Assembly: GCA_947184155.2 (NCBI GenBank)
Contig: CAMXCT020006224.1
Coordinates: 256,212 to 320,211 of the forward strand
DNA length: 64,000 bases
DNA from: Cladocopium goreaui
Lineage: Eukaryota > Sar > Dinophyceae > Suessiales > Symbiodiniaceae
Direction of reading: 5' to 3'
Part shown: piece after piece, positions 43,297 through 54,337 of the stretch
Layout of the letters: every line of letters begins with the position of its first letter
How positions within the stretch are numbered: position 1 is the stretch's first letter
Program-made: the position numbers and the translations under genes
The notes under the pieces: generated by a model
What the model was told of the DNA's origin: nothing
Databases searched by the model: none
Seen by the model: the letters and a program-made list of their open reading frames with translations, nothing else

Positions 43297-43366
43297 TTTC
43301 GCCATGATGGGCAGCAGGCAGTTGTATATAAATGAGCCTGAATCAATCAGCAAATTGACCTGTCAG

Positions 43367-43391
43367 CGTTGCCAAGGAAGACCTGGATGAG
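43367..43391 (+). CDS. B exon 15b (VAKEDLDE)
   Basis: VAKEDLDE between GTCAG and a GC donor; the conserved core of A exon 15b. Confidence 0.5.
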
Positions 43392-43507
43392 GCGCCAGTT
43401 ACTTGAGAATGCTTGAGAGATCGCTTGCGCTTTGCCTATCTTGCCAAAGGTTCCACAATTTAGATTCTAATAGATATTTATTCCATTTTATTCCCTTAGA
43501 TTGTCAG

Positions 43508-43624
43508 GTCGTGATTGAGTTGAAGAGGATCTCGCAGAAGACCATGGCCAAAGGGAAACCTTGCAAATCAGTTTCATTACAGCCTGTTATTTCGTGGTCT
43601 TCCTTCGTGGACGCTAGTTTCCAA
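43508..43624 (+). CDS. B exon 16 (IELKRISQK...SWSSFVD)
   Basis: It follows TGTCAG and reads VVIELKRISQKTMAKGKPCK, then QPVISWSSFVDASFQ. Two residues longer than A. A GA follows CAA. Confidence 0.75.
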
Positions 43625-43741
43625 GAATCCAGGGCAGGGGTGCCATGGGGTGCCAGAATGTCGAACCTGTTGTCTTGCTGGGAAAAAGCGATGTGACCAT
43701 TTGCACACATTTGCACGTTGGCATGCATTTACATGGTGGGC

Positions 43742-43822
43742 ATGACCGAGATAGCACTAGAGAGGCCCACAAAAATTGAATTGTTGCGCCGCGCACTTGT
43801 GAATTTGCCGTCCTTGCATCGA
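43742..43822 (+). CDS. B possible exon (MTEIALERPTKIELLRRAL)
   Basis: An open, coding-like stretch reads MTEIALERPTKIELLRRAL then VNLPSLHR. No counterpart was found in A, so it may be chance or an exon lost from A. Confidence 0.3.
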
Positions 43823-43829
43823 TGCCACT

Positions 43830-44200
43830 TAGTATGATATACGGTATGCACCGTTATCTGTTGGCTCATGCCATGTCCCCAGGTATCTTTACCTTTAGGC
43901 CTTTAGCCATTTGCGCTACGTATCCAAAAGGCGCTGTGCGGAGGACTACGTTTGCCAGACGTTGTCCGATTGTGAGAGCCTTTGGCAGTGGTTAGGCGGA
44001 GCTGGCGAACTTGGTGCCTTTTCCGATCTTTCTGAAGCACCAGCTGGACTTTGTGCTTCTCATTTGCTACGCGGCATTCTGGACCGCGCTGCTGGTTGGA
44101 GTTGTGCCACAACTGCAAGGACCTTTAAGGGTCGAATTTGAGAAAGCTTGATTTTGTTTGAGCAAGACTTTCTTCTTGGATCGTTTGGAAACTAGCCAAG
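43830..44200. other. Intron of B upstream of the copia element
   Basis: Possibly contains the 5' LTR or leader of the copia element, but no terminal repeat was found, because the 3' end of the element is missing. Confidence 0.35.
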
Positions 44201-44202
44201 CT

Positions 44203-45290
44203 ATGACGGATGATTCTGGAAAGGGATTTGGACCTTGGAGTCATGTTCCCCAATGCGATGGAAGTCGCCAGTCATGGAGAAAGTTTAAAAGGGACGTTTC
44301 TTGGTGGATTAGTTCCTTAGACTTATCCAGCACTGGAAAATACAACCTGGCTGCGCGTTTCCTCTTCCGTCAAGAGGGCATCGCGCGGCAGCGTGGTGAA
44401 GAATTCACTCCTGACGAGTTGGTGCATTGTCCTGCTGAAGTCCTGAAGGATCCTGAGACTAGTGGTGACTAGTGATGACATAGAAGTGTCTCCGGCGAAC
44501 TGTCTGGCTGGCATTGAGAAGTTGATGGACGCCTGGGAGCAGATGAATGGTAGGACCGCTTTGGATAAACGTGGAGAACTGCGTCAGATGTTCTACGTAG
44601 ACCTTGTGAGATCTCGCAATGGGCGTGTGTTTGAATTTGCTACTAGGTTTCGATCCTTGGTGACCGATCTGCGTGCTGAAGGTGTAGTTGTCCACGGCAA
44701 TGAATTGGGTTGATGGCTGAAACAGAAATTTGGATTGGATTTGATTTGATGTCAGTTGTTGAAAATTCCATATAGGCTGGAAGTGAGGGTTACAACCTGA
44801 CTGGGAGAGAGATTTTCGTTTGTTCAGGGATCTGCATGACAATGATCCCTTGCAGCGCAAGTTTGACCAGCCGAGGCTCGCCATCAAGGGGTTGTTTCAG
44901 AATCGACCTTTCTCTTCTGCGTCTTCTGCGGCCCCATTCTCATACAGAACTTCAGCTGCGCCAATGTCTTCCAGGAGTTCTTCATATCGTCCTGGTTCAG
45001 GCGTGGCCCGACCGGCCAATGTGACTGAAGCTGTAGATGAAGGAGATGAGGCTGAGCTTGCGGAGGGGCAGAATGATGAGGAGTATGTGGAGGGAATTGG
45101 GCAGTTGGAAGAGGTCCTGCAAGCGGAGCAAGCTGAGCAAGAAGGTGTTGATGCTAGCATTTTGCAAGACCTTGAACATGGTATTGAAGCTGCTGCGGGT
45201 GCCCTTGTGACCATGCGTGAAGCACGTCAGGCTTTGGTAATTGTGCGCGGGGACAGAGGCTATATGGCAAGTTGGGAGATGGAGGCAAAG
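44203..45290 (+). pseudogene. copia gag remnant
   Basis: It starts MTDDSGKGFGPWSHVPQCDG, continues with WRKFKRDVSWWISSLDL and, after a frame change near 44470, VFEFATRFRSLVTDLR. A further break leads to RPFSSASSAA, an acidic coil and ALVTMREARQAL. This is the organisation of dinoflagellate copia gag. About 45300-45370 should hold a zinc knuckle; only HWAG and a following C remain in one frame, with the first cysteines lost. Confidence 0.7.
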
Positions 45291-45379
45291 GTGGTGGCAA
45301 GAAATCCTCGCAGATTCCCACTGGGCAGGTGGCAGCCAGTGCCCCAGTCCTGGAGCTGGTGCTGGCCGCAAAGGTGGTG

Positions 45380-46845
45380 GTGGTGGTGCTGCTGCTGCTT
45401 TGGAGAAACCAGCAAAGCAAATTCGTATTGCTGAGGCCGAACATTCAGCTGCCGTGACTGAAGCTGGTGGGTTGATTGGCCATGAATATAACTTGCATGT
45501 GAAGGAGATGCCGGTTGAGCATGATGTCCTCATGACTTCTTGTGGGCGCGAGACGTTGAACCTTGAGCAAGCGCAAGTGCAAAATGTTTCGTGTTCAGCC
45601 CTGGTGATTCTGGTGATGGAGGCGTCTTCCTGCACTCATTGGCAGCGCCCTCATTTGCATTTGGATTTCTTTGGTGCCAATTGGAACTTTGGGATGTTTG
45701 ACAGGTCGTTTTTTTTGAGGCAGTTGGATCTATTTTGGGCTTCACACGCAGAACCATGACCTGTTCACTTTTTCCTTCTGGCATTTTGCGTCTCCGACAA
45801 ATGGTTGCAGGTCATTTCATGCTGGACATGCTTCCTGCCCGACGAGATGCCCGGGGTGCGCCTCCTCAGACCCAGTGGCGCAGAGTCGGTCAGGATGCTG
45901 TGGTTGAGCTTCCTATGGATAGTAAGTCATGGGAGCGACATAAGATGAGAGTTGGTGCATGCAAACATTCAGACCATGAGCATCACTTGACTGAGCAGTC
46001 TGTGCATGCAAGTTGATTCGCTGGACATCAACCTGGAGCACGTGATGTTCGTCATTGTGAGAATGTGGCCCCGTGTTTTTTCTGCTCATTGGCTCAAAGC
46101 TCAACATCTAGCAGTTTGCAAGTTGGCCATGCAGAACGCCGACGAAATTCGAAGCAACCGATGTGCCGCAAGATGGCGCAGAATGCTGCTGAAAGCCCAA
46201 CAGCGGGCCATGTGGCACGTCCAAGGGCTTTTCCTTTGGCTCGTGCAACGGCCAAGCTTTGAAAAGAAGTTAACTCCTGCTGTTGCCCTGATGATGGGCG
46301 GAGCAGCTGTGGCCCGTTCCAAAGCTGGTCAGTTGGTGGTGGAAGCCGCCGCTTCGAAGTCTGCGCCGTCCATGCTCAAGGCAAGGCACCTGCAACCAAG
46401 GCGATTCCAATTCCTCTTCTGACGGAAGAGCTCCAGTGAGCTGTGGCGAGAGAATGCAAGTGTTTTTTCAGACAAATAAAAGGAGATTCAGTCCGAGTGG
46501 GAATACCGCATCAACGGCGAGCACAATCTGGAGTTGGAGCGGGAACGCCTGGAGTGTCATTGGGGCCCCCTGGACTGGAGAACTTGTCAGGCGAAAAGCT
46601 GGACCAGATCAGAAGGGATCAGACCTAGAGATTTCAAGCTATGCATCAACTGGAGCAAGAGACCAAAGCCTGGAGCGTGGGATCGCCATTGCCGAGACCG
46701 TGAAGCAGTGTCCAAGGATAGGCGTGAGGTTTTCTCAGTCATGATGGAGCAGTGGAACAAAGAGGCAAGACGGCATGAATGAAACTTTTGTGGCTCAGTT
46801 TCAAGTGCATTCAGGACATGGAGTTTTCTGCTGCCCAACCTCCTT
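45380..46845 (+). pseudogene. copia protease and linker region, heavily broken
   Basis: It begins IRIAEAEHSAAVTEAGGL and continues in several frames (for example WRRVGQDAVVELPMDSKSWE at about 45890, and SLDINLEHVMF at about 46015). I cannot place the aspartic-protease triad with certainty. Confidence 0.45.
45460..45470 (+). other. Frame-change site within copia remnant
   Basis: The open gag frame (44820-45434) gives way here to the frame carrying SAAVTEAGGLIGHEY, one of several breaks that show the element is inactive. Confidence 0.4.
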
Positions 46846-47610
46846 TTGTTGTGGAAGTTTACTGCTACTGAACCCATTGCTGCGGAGGCTCAACGTTGTG
46901 GACTTCGGGCGTCCAAGAGTTTGACTTTTACCACAGGACGGGACTTCCGTGATGCAGCAGCCCGAGCCAAAGCCATTCGTTGGATCAAGCAGAACCAGTC
47001 CTATGCTGTGATCCTTGCCTTTCCTTGCTGCTCAACCTGAACGATAAAGTTGATATCCAACGGCTGAGAGACGAAGCTTTGGATTTGGTGGAATTTGCAA
47101 TTGAAGTATAGCAATGTTGCAGTTAGCTGGTGGTCGTCATTTTCTCATGGAAAATTCTTTGTCATCAGCAGCTTGGAAGCTCGATGCTATGATTTGTTTT
47201 CTGCAGGACCCGAGGGTCAGATCTGTGGTGGTTGACATGTGTCGCTTTGGGCTTTTGCAAAAACAACGGTGCAAACGCATCGAAAGCCCACCAAGCCTGT
47301 TTCCTCCAGCCAGGCGTTGATTTCCAGGATCATGGGCATGGGTTGCAAAGGTCGTCCTGAACATGTTGCTGTCATGGGCGGTGCCAAAGTCACCCGCCCT
47401 GCCGGACGCTACACACAATCCTTTGCGACAGCTATGGTGTCAGGTCTGACGGATCAGTTTGATCATGAGACGGCCCTTATGCAAGTTCATGAGCCCTTGG
47501 CCGCCGACGCATCCTTGGAGCCAAAGATGGAAGATGACCCCCTTAGCAGTGATGGTGAAGCCAAGGTGCCGTCTGAGGTGGAGAACGCCAAGATTCCTAC
47601 AGCAATTTGA
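46846..47610 (+). pseudogene. Methyltransferase-like domain of the copia polyprotein
   Basis: In changing frames it reads FTATEPIAAEAQRCGLRA, TGRDFRDAAARAKAIRWI, AVILAFPCCST, FLMENSLSSAAW, VVVDMCRFGL, then AGRYTQSFATAMV. The spacing of a FPC motif and an EN(S) motif resembles motifs IV and VI of C5-cytosine methyltransferases, and methyltransferase genes are known to have been captured by dinoflagellate retrotransposons. The proposal for this segment is inference; the catalytic PPC is altered to FPC. Confidence 0.45.
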
Positions 47611-48360
47611 GCAGCCGTGCAACGTTTGCACGCGAACGCTGGGCATCGCTCCGGTGCTAGACTGGCCCCAGCTCTTGTAATTTGTGGTGCGCCAAAAGAA
47701 GCCGTTTTGGCAGCCAATCATCTGAAGTGTGATGCCTGCAGCGAAAGACGAGCTCCCAAGGCCCGACATCCGGCCACTTTTCCGGCAGTTCATGATTTTG
47801 GAGCTCAACTACAGGTAAACATCCTGGTGGTTGAAGATGCTTTTCAGCAGACTTACCTTGTTGGACAGGCAACTGATAAAGTTTCCCGATACCAGCTTGC
47901 CGTCCTGTTGCCCAACAAGTCTTCAGCAGCAATGATCAACTTCATTACCACTCACTGGGTTCCACTTCTCGGTGCCCCCCAGATCAGCAGACCAGGGGAG
48001 GGAGTTCATCAGCCATGAGTTCGAAGAGTGGTGTAGCAGTCGCTCAATCCTTTTGCACCATATCGGTGCGCACTGTCCTTGGCAGAACGGCATTGCAGAA
48101 AGCTATAGTTGGAGCCGCCTTGGTGAGAACATGCAGTTTGACAGGTGCTGACGACATGCGGCTTGGAATCGCAGAAGCTGTGGCGGCGTGCTATTCAGAC
48201 ATCAATGAAAAGGGCGTCAGTCCACTTCAGGCCGTCGCTGGACGTCAGCAGCCGGCCCAAGGTGATGTTCTTGCTGGAGTTGGCAATCGATTGGCACATT
48301 CATCGTCGAGAACAAGCCTAGCCTACCTCGCCAAGTTGCCCTACGTGAAGCGGCACGAGT
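47610..48360 (+). pseudogene. copia integrase remnant
   Basis: The zinc-binding HHCC domain is visible: LHANAGHRS and then CDACSERRAPK. The core has NILVVEDAF (first D), ADQGREFISHEFEEW (second D, after a frame change near 47980) and WQNGIAE (E). Then RLGIAEAVAACYSDINEKGV and PLQAVAGRQ follow, as in copia integrase C-termini. At least three frame changes are needed. Confidence 0.8.
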
Positions 48361-49027
48361 TGCCATGGTGCGCATGCATTTTCCCAGAAGTTTGCGTAGA
48401 GGTGAGCTGGCCAGAGCAAGATCCACTACTTTGTCTGACCTTCCCCAGCCCGGTGACCTTTGCTATTTTTTGCAGTCCCCGTGGCAAAGGTACTGGCGCT
48501 ACAAGTCGCCGAAAGTTGGACTTGCGGCGATGGTTTGGGCCATTTTGGGCCTGCAATACTTGTGGCCATAGAGAATGGCAAGGATAGTGGTGTTGGAGCC
48601 AATGCCTTTCTTAGCCTCAAGGGTCAGTTGGCCAAATGTGGCTTGGAACATGTGAGGAAGGCCAGTTCCTTGGAGCAGATTTCGTTTGGCGCTTGGGAGG
48701 AGGCAGTGAAAGATGTGCTATTTCCATGGAACCGCCTGCCCAAGTTCCGGAGAGCACTGAGCCTGAGTTGCTGGATGAAAATTTCACTGAACTTCCAGTT
48801 CCCGTGCAGCTTTGGACTTGGTGTTGGACTTATGCCACGGCCTGCACCCAGTGATGAAGAGCTCATCCCTCCTTTGACTGTTCCGGAGGTGATCGCAGCA
48901 ATCCAGCCGGCTTCTCAGGCAACTCCTTTGGGCCGGGCTTCAGGTTTCTATCGGAACCGTGAAGGTTCGACAGCTCAACCTGGCACTCCAGTTGGCGATT
49001 TGGGTTCGGCCCCAGCGACTACAAGAT
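48360..49027 (+). pseudogene. copia post-integrase linker, truncated
   Basis: RMHFPRSLRRGELARARSTT, LPQPGDLCYF, then in another frame NAFLSLKGQLAKCGLEHVRK and SSLEQISFGAWEEAVKDV. These are linker blocks that normally lead to the reverse transcriptase. The frame ends as sequence changes to the D element at about 49030. Confidence 0.7.
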
Positions 49028-49034
49028 CAAATTG

Positions 49035-49552
49035 AGCGGGCTTCCAAAAGTGGTCCGACAATGGTGTGCTTTGTACATTTTGACTTCGAAATGTGCTTCG
49101 TGCCATAACGGCGTGCACTTTTTCGACATCGCAACTTCCAAAAGTGGTCCGAGCATGGTGTGTTTTGTACATGTTGACTTCGAAATGTGCTTCGCGCCAC
49201 AACGGCGTGCACTTTTTTGACATCGCAACTTCCAAAAGTGGTCCGACGCTGAGGTGTTTTGTACATTTTGACTTCGAAATGTGCTTCGCGCCACAATGGC
49301 GTCCACTTTTTCATCTCTCATCTGGCCAGCTGGCTCCGCACCCGCCGCTTTAGCAAGTTGACTTTTCGACCCTCCGGAGCTTCAAATCATTGGAAAAACA
49401 CAGTGTTTCGCGACTTTCCTACCTTTTCGCGCATCTGCATCTTCTTTCTTCTGACTCTTTCTCTTCTCCGATCTTCTCTCTTCTAATCTTTCTCTGCTTT
49501 TCATCTGTCCATATTGTCGGAAGTTTGACTTCTAAACTTCCTTCGGTTAAGG
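49035..49552 (-). mobile_element. D element, copy 3 (inverted)
   Basis: Read on the - strand it starts GAAGGAAGTTTAGAAGTC at about 49552 and has the same GCGCGAAAAGGTAGGAAAG and CTCCGGAGGGTCG landmarks, then about three 94-bp units. It abuts the broken copia element. Confidence 0.8.
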
Positions 49553-49554
49553 TA

Positions 49555-50860
49555 TTAGATTTATTGATAAGGTTCCCTAATAATAAATAACCCCCTAATT
49601 ATAAAAACTACCTGAAGTGTTTGTTATTTGGGGAGGGGGGTTTAGTATTAAGGGGAAAGGATTATGATCATGTATGATCGTGTTGAATAATGTATCATTA
49701 TGTGATTATGCATGATTATATGTAATCACATGTTATCATGTATGCTCACGTATGATCATGCATAATTATTTATGTATGTAATGTAATGTAGTGTAGTGTA
49801 ATGTAATGTAATCCAACGTAATGTGGTGTAATGGAATGTAATGGAATGTAATGGATCAATTAAAAGTCAAATTGGCCAATCTGAAATTTTCCAAAATTAG
49901 AGATGGACCCTAGTTTTTATTATTTGCGTGGGGGTTTAGGAATAGGGGGAAGGGATTACAAAATCATACGTAGTCATTCATAATCATACATAACCAAACA
50001 ATCATACATAAATGTACACGATCATTGCCCATTCATGATCATACATAATCATACGTAGTCATACACAACCATACATGCCCATGCATGAAAATACATGATC
50101 ATACATAACCACGCATAAGCATAAATAATCATACACAACCATGCGTACAGACATACAGACATACAGCCATCATGCATGCATGCATACAGGCAGACAGACA
50201 GATAGACAGGCAGCCAGGCAGGCAGACACACATACATACATACATACATACATACATACATACATACATACATACATACATACATACATACATACATACA
50301 TACATACATACACGCATACACACATACATACACACCTACCTACCTACCTGCCTCCCTGCCTGCCTGCCTACCTACCTGCCTACCTACCTACCTACCTACC
50401 TGCAGGCAGGCAGACAGACAGACAGACAGACATACATACGTACAGACAGACAGACAGACAGACACACAGACAGACAGAGACAGACAGACAGACACAGACA
50501 GACAGACAGAAAGACAGACAGACATACATACATATACACTCATGCACGCATGCACACATACACACATACATATGCATACATTCATACACACAAATACACA
50601 GACACACTTATATGCATGTAGTTAAATGCATTTAAACCATTTAAATACACATGTACAAATTTAGAAATTTACATAATGCATGAAATCGTTTTTAAAGCAC
50701 ACATACATACATATTTATAAACACATAAAAGCAAATAAAAACACACGCATATATACATATATATATATATATACATACATACACACACACGCTTATAAAT
50801 CAGGGATTTTGTCGGACATTGGGTAGGTAGCGATTGCAAGAATGACGTGCTAGATGCACA
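49555..50860. repeat. Low-complexity intron sequence with CATA/TACA microsatellites
   Basis: GTAATGTA runs (49770-49855), ATCATACATA runs (49970-50140), TACATACA (50228-50330), ACCTACCT (50335-50400), GACAGACA (50405-50525). All long frames here are repeat-derived. Two copies of a GGGGGTTTAG..T..GGGGAAGGGATTA-like sentence occur at 49635 and 49930. Confidence 0.85.
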
Positions 50861-51264
50861 AACCAGGGGGTTGGGCGCCCCATGCTTCGGTTGCATTTGA
50901 TGGCCCAGCGAACCACCGAGGAGTGTATGCAGATGGAAAATTTACCCACATTCACATCAGGGCATGCCGTTGGGACCTCGGCTTTGTCCTTGGACTTTGG
51001 CCAGGGTTCTACTGGCCTTTGGCAGGGTTTTTGGCCCTTTGACAGGGCTCTTGTCTACTGACTCCTCCTCTTTGTATGTTTGTTTTGCTGAAAATGACCT
51101 TGGGCTTGTTTTTTTAATGATTTTGATTGCCAATGGAAGGGCCGCGTGAGAGCAACCAAGAGATTTGACCTGACTGGACAAAGTGGACGTGGACTGGCAG
51201 ATTTGAGAATGTTGGTTTTGGATGAGGTTTGATATAATACAATTAATACTTCAATTTCATTCAG

Positions 51265-51657
51265 GCATGGGATGGAACCGAGGCTTTGCACCTTTTCATT
51301 GTTCAGCAAGAACTCCTTGGAGATGAGATGAAAGCAACAGGCACTTCCCAGGCACTTCTCATGGCTTATGAAAAGGCCAAGAAACCAATTTCAACCTCCC
51401 AGCGATGGGTGCGAGTTGTTACCGCGCTGTCCACGGCGGCTATCATTGTCAGTTACTTGTCCTGCAAGCAAATTCCTTCAAGCCTGAAACGTGCCAATTT
51501 CATAATGGATGGCGACATATGGCGACGATTCTGTCAAAACCCAGGCTTTGCTTTCATGGGCATCTCCCTGGACACTGATCCAGACTGGCCAGGGTGGATC
51601 ATTCTGGACAGCGTTTGTGCAGTGATCTTCGTCGCCGAGGTGGTCGTGAAATCCTAT
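51265..51657 (+). CDS. B exon S1-S2 of the voltage-sensor domain
   Basis: It follows TTCAG and encodes AWDGTEALHLFIVQQELLG, S1 (RVVTALSTAAIIVSYLS), a loop unlike that of A, FAFMGISLDTDPDWPGW, and S2 (IILDSVCAVIFVAEVVVKSY). GT donor where A has GC. The frame runs on into the intron. Confidence 0.8.
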
Positions 51658-51827
51658 GTGCCTAGTTGCGGTAACCTAGGGAAAGAATGGCTTGAATCGG
51701 AACATGTTTGTTGCTATCAAAGTACATCAGAGGAAAAGGACAGGAACACGCGCAGGAAAGCAAGCGCTGAGGACCCAGGACGTTTTTTCCCCACCTGCCA
51801 GGTGAGGGTTGTTAGATTTTATCACAG

Positions 51828-51930
51828 TTGTTCTCCTCCTCCGGCTCCTCCTCCGCCTCCTCCTCCACCTCCTTCTGCTCCTCCTCCTCCTCCCTCTCCT
51901 CCAGCTTCTCCTCCACCACCTTTGCATCCA
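51828..51930. repeat. CTCCTC tract
   Basis: About 100 bp of CTCCTCCTCCG-type repeat in the intron after B S1-S2; it extends the open frame of that exon artificially. Confidence 0.8.
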
Positions 51931-51984
51931 CTCCCATGTTCACTTCCGCCTTGCCAACTCTTCGCCAAGCTCTTCGCCAACTTC

Positions 51985-52160
51985 CGCACGCAGTGGGCAC
52001 TGCTGGACCTCAACTGCAAGGGTGTGAGCGCACTGGGCACCGCTGGACCTCAACCTCGGACCTTCCGAGCTCAGTGAGCACCGCTGGACGAGCTTAGTGA
52101 GCACCGCTGGACCTCAACCTGGGACCTGCCCAGCTCAGTGTGCACCGCTGGACCTCAACG
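51985..52160. repeat. Minisatellite, unit about 41 bp
   Basis: About five copies of AGTG.GCACCGCTGGACCTC, then AACCT..GACCT. Confidence 0.8.
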
Positions 52161-52164
52161 GCCA

Positions 52165-52590
52165 GACAGAATGCCAGAAGATATGCCAGATAGAACGCCA
52201 GATAGAATGTCAGAAAGAATGCCAGAAGATATGCCAGATAAAGTGCCAGAATGTTTGCCAGATAGAATGCCAGAAGATATGCCAGATAGAATGCCAGAAG
52301 GTATGCCAGATAGAATGTCAGATAGAATGCCAGAAGGTATGCCAGATAAAGTGCCAGAATGTTTGCCAGAACATATGCCAGATAGAATGCCAGATAGAAT
52401 GCCAGATAGAATGTCAGATAGAATGCCAGAAGATATGCCAGATAGAGTGCCAGAATGTTTGCCAGAACATATGCCAGAAGATATGCCAGGTAGAATGCCA
52501 GAAGATTTGCCAGATAGAATGCCCGAAAATATGCCAGATAAAATTCCAGAGGATATGTCAGATGGAATGCCAGAAGATTTGCCAGTAACA
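52165..52590. repeat. 12-bp minisatellite (ATGCCAGATAGA)
   Basis: About 35 copies of ATGCCAGAWAGA/ATGCCAGAAGAT variants. It is open in all three forward frames and so gives spurious MPDRMPED-type proteins. Confidence 0.85.
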
Positions 52591-53140
52591 AAACGTATAG
52601 ATGTCATGGTGGGGATAACTCGACGCAAAGTAATTTCTTTGGCACATAGAGGCCCTGTTGCTTAGCAGGAGGCATGCCAACAAGAATGCATCATGATACA
52701 TCATTTCAATTAGCGAAGGAAAAGAAACAACCCCACATCAAGTATTTCGAGGTGTTTCATGACCTTGGCTGATGTGTCTATTGGGGTTGCCTTTAGCTAC
52801 CCTATGCAGGTTGACTACTTACGAGTCAATTGCCACGATGGGACACATTTTTTGCCCACAACGACTGAATGTGACAAGAAGGAAGGGGTCATTGAGCTTC
52901 TAGACAGGTGACCTTCACAGTTCTGCCACGAGTTGTAAGACATTTTACATGAGGAGAATCAACGGAGGCAGGAGTTTCCTAGCAGCAGGATGCGAGGTCT
53001 GGGCTGATGAAACCTTTGCCCACCTGAGGCCCGCTGTATCTATTTATTGGTCATTTGCTAGTGCAGCTAGTTTGGGAAGTGCACAGTGCATCGGGGTTTC
53101 CGATTGGAGATAAAGCGTCTTATAGCGTCTTATTCCTGAG
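52590..53140. other. Intron of B, nothing recognised
   Basis: Unique-looking sequence with no block shared with A and no coding pattern I can support. Confidence 0.4.
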
Positions 53141-53227
53141 GTGATCACCCCTTCAGTGTACTTTTGTGGGCGTGACTACGTTTGGAATTTGTTCGATGTG
53201 GGCCTTTCTCTCGCGACTTGGCTTCGC
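53141..53227 (+). CDS. B exon S3a (YFCGRDYVWNLFDV)
   Basis: 87 nt after CTGAG, phase 0, reading VITPSVYFCGRDYVWNLFDV. GT donor as in A. Confidence 0.85.
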
Positions 53228-53285
53228 GTCCTTTCACGGGCCGTGGTTTGATTGGTTTCTGCAACCGCACGCCTTTGCACGTCAG

Positions 53286-53341
53286 GTAGCGGTGACTGAA
53301 ATCATTCTGAGCGTCTTGTTCGCCAGCGAGGGTGCCCAGAC
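53286..53341 (+). CDS. B exon S3b (VAVTEIILSVLF)
   Basis: 56 nt after GTCAG, VAVTEIILSVLFASEGAQ, with the GA donor CAGAC/GAATCT conserved from A. Confidence 0.75.
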
Positions 53342-53505
53342 GAATCTTGGCAAAATTCGGCAAAACATGGAGAGAACACGTAGACATACAAGGATGGCAA
53401 ACTTCATGGATTGAAACACACCAAAACAATCCGACATATTTGTCGGACATCTAAGAACATGAGCACCCGAGACCAGTAAAGCACCGTGTTGCACGGTGTT
53501 TCCAG

Positions 53506-53631
53506 GCGGGCGGCCCTGGCGCTTCGTGGGCTCCGGCTCGCCCGAATGGCTCGCCTGGCGAAACTGATGCGAATGCCGTTGCTCGAGGAGTTAGCAAATC
53601 TCATCTCGGGCCCTTCAGCCGCATCAGCGCA
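53506..53631 (+). CDS. B exon S4: voltage sensor
   Basis: Nucleotide-identical to the A S4 exon, with arginines at every third position. It lies in a tract in which the introns are also nearly identical to A. Confidence 0.85.
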
Positions 53632-53936
53632 TGATTCGGTCTGAACAACAAGTCTGAACTCGGAGAAAGCATGTCACAGAATGAGAGAGAGAGAGAGAGA
53701 GACAGGGACGAGAGCATGTGACTATGTGATATATCATTGCATCACTTCGGAGTATGATGAGTATGTGTCAATATGAGTAATTATCGAGAAACCATATCGG
53801 AATCTTATGCACTCCTTTGCGTGCGATGCATTGCTTCATATTTGAGCCTGTGTGAGGCTTTGTCATCAGTGCCTGGTCCTCAGCAAGGGTGGCAAAGCTG
53901 CAAGCTGATACGCCATATGTGCCCTGTGACTGTGAG

Positions 53937-53984
53937 GTTCGATCGCTTTTCTGGGTGATGATCTTTTTGTGGCTCATTGTTTAT
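53937..53984 (+). CDS. B exon S5 (VRSLFWVMIFLWLIVY)
   Basis: A 48-nt exon, exactly 16 codons, after TGTGAG and before a GC donor. VRSLFWV resembles the (M/L)RS(L/V)FWV seen at the start of S5 in related channels, which favours B as the intact frame. Confidence 0.75.
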
Positions 53985-54051
53985 GCTGCTGCCTCAGCCG
54001 CTGCCAGAGCCAAGCCTTATAACCCCCGGCATATTGACGTGATGCGATGAG

Positions 54052-54199
54052 GTCATCGCTCTTGGTTTCCGGGCTGGTGTCCAAACAGTCTCCGAGTCCA
54101 CTCCAGAGAGATGTGGCTACGGAGACTTTTACAACTGGAAGTACAGGGACATCAATAACCTCGCTGATGATGAAGAGACGGAGCCGCCCCTTCCGCCGG
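54052..54199 (+). CDS. B exon: extracellular pore turret
   Basis: It follows GATGAG with VIALGFRAGVQTVSEST, then RCGYGDFYNWKYRDINN, an acidic stretch and PPLPPG. Phase-1 GC donor where A has GT. Confidence 0.8.
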
Positions 54200-54337
54200 G
54201 CTGCCGCTCATCCAAATAAAGATTGAATTGGCTTGCTTCCTGTCGCTGTATGATATCCCATCATTTTGTTATCTTGTTATCATCATCACCACCAGCAGCA
54301 GTAGCAGCAGTACCAGCCGTACCGGCCAAATCGGTAT

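Larger units (their letters stand above)
44203..49027 (+). mobile_element. Ty1/copia retrotransposon, degenerate and 3'-truncated
   Basis: The order is gag, a degraded zinc-knuckle region, protease-like sequence, a methyltransferase-like segment and integrase, as in dinoflagellate copia elements where integrase precedes reverse transcriptase. Many frame breaks show it is inactive. It stops shortly after the post-integrase linker, where D element copy 3 begins in the opposite direction, so reverse transcriptase, RNase H and the 3' LTR are missing. It sits in the intron of B before S1. Confidence 0.8.

Noticed and set aside
50141-50635. Long Tyr/Ile/His/Thr and Asp/Arg/Gln frames
   Set aside because: Translation of CATA and GACA microsatellites.
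50940-51060. B counterpart of candidate exon 17 of A
   Set aside because: Only about a dozen bases around GGGCATGCCGT agree and the frames diverge at once.
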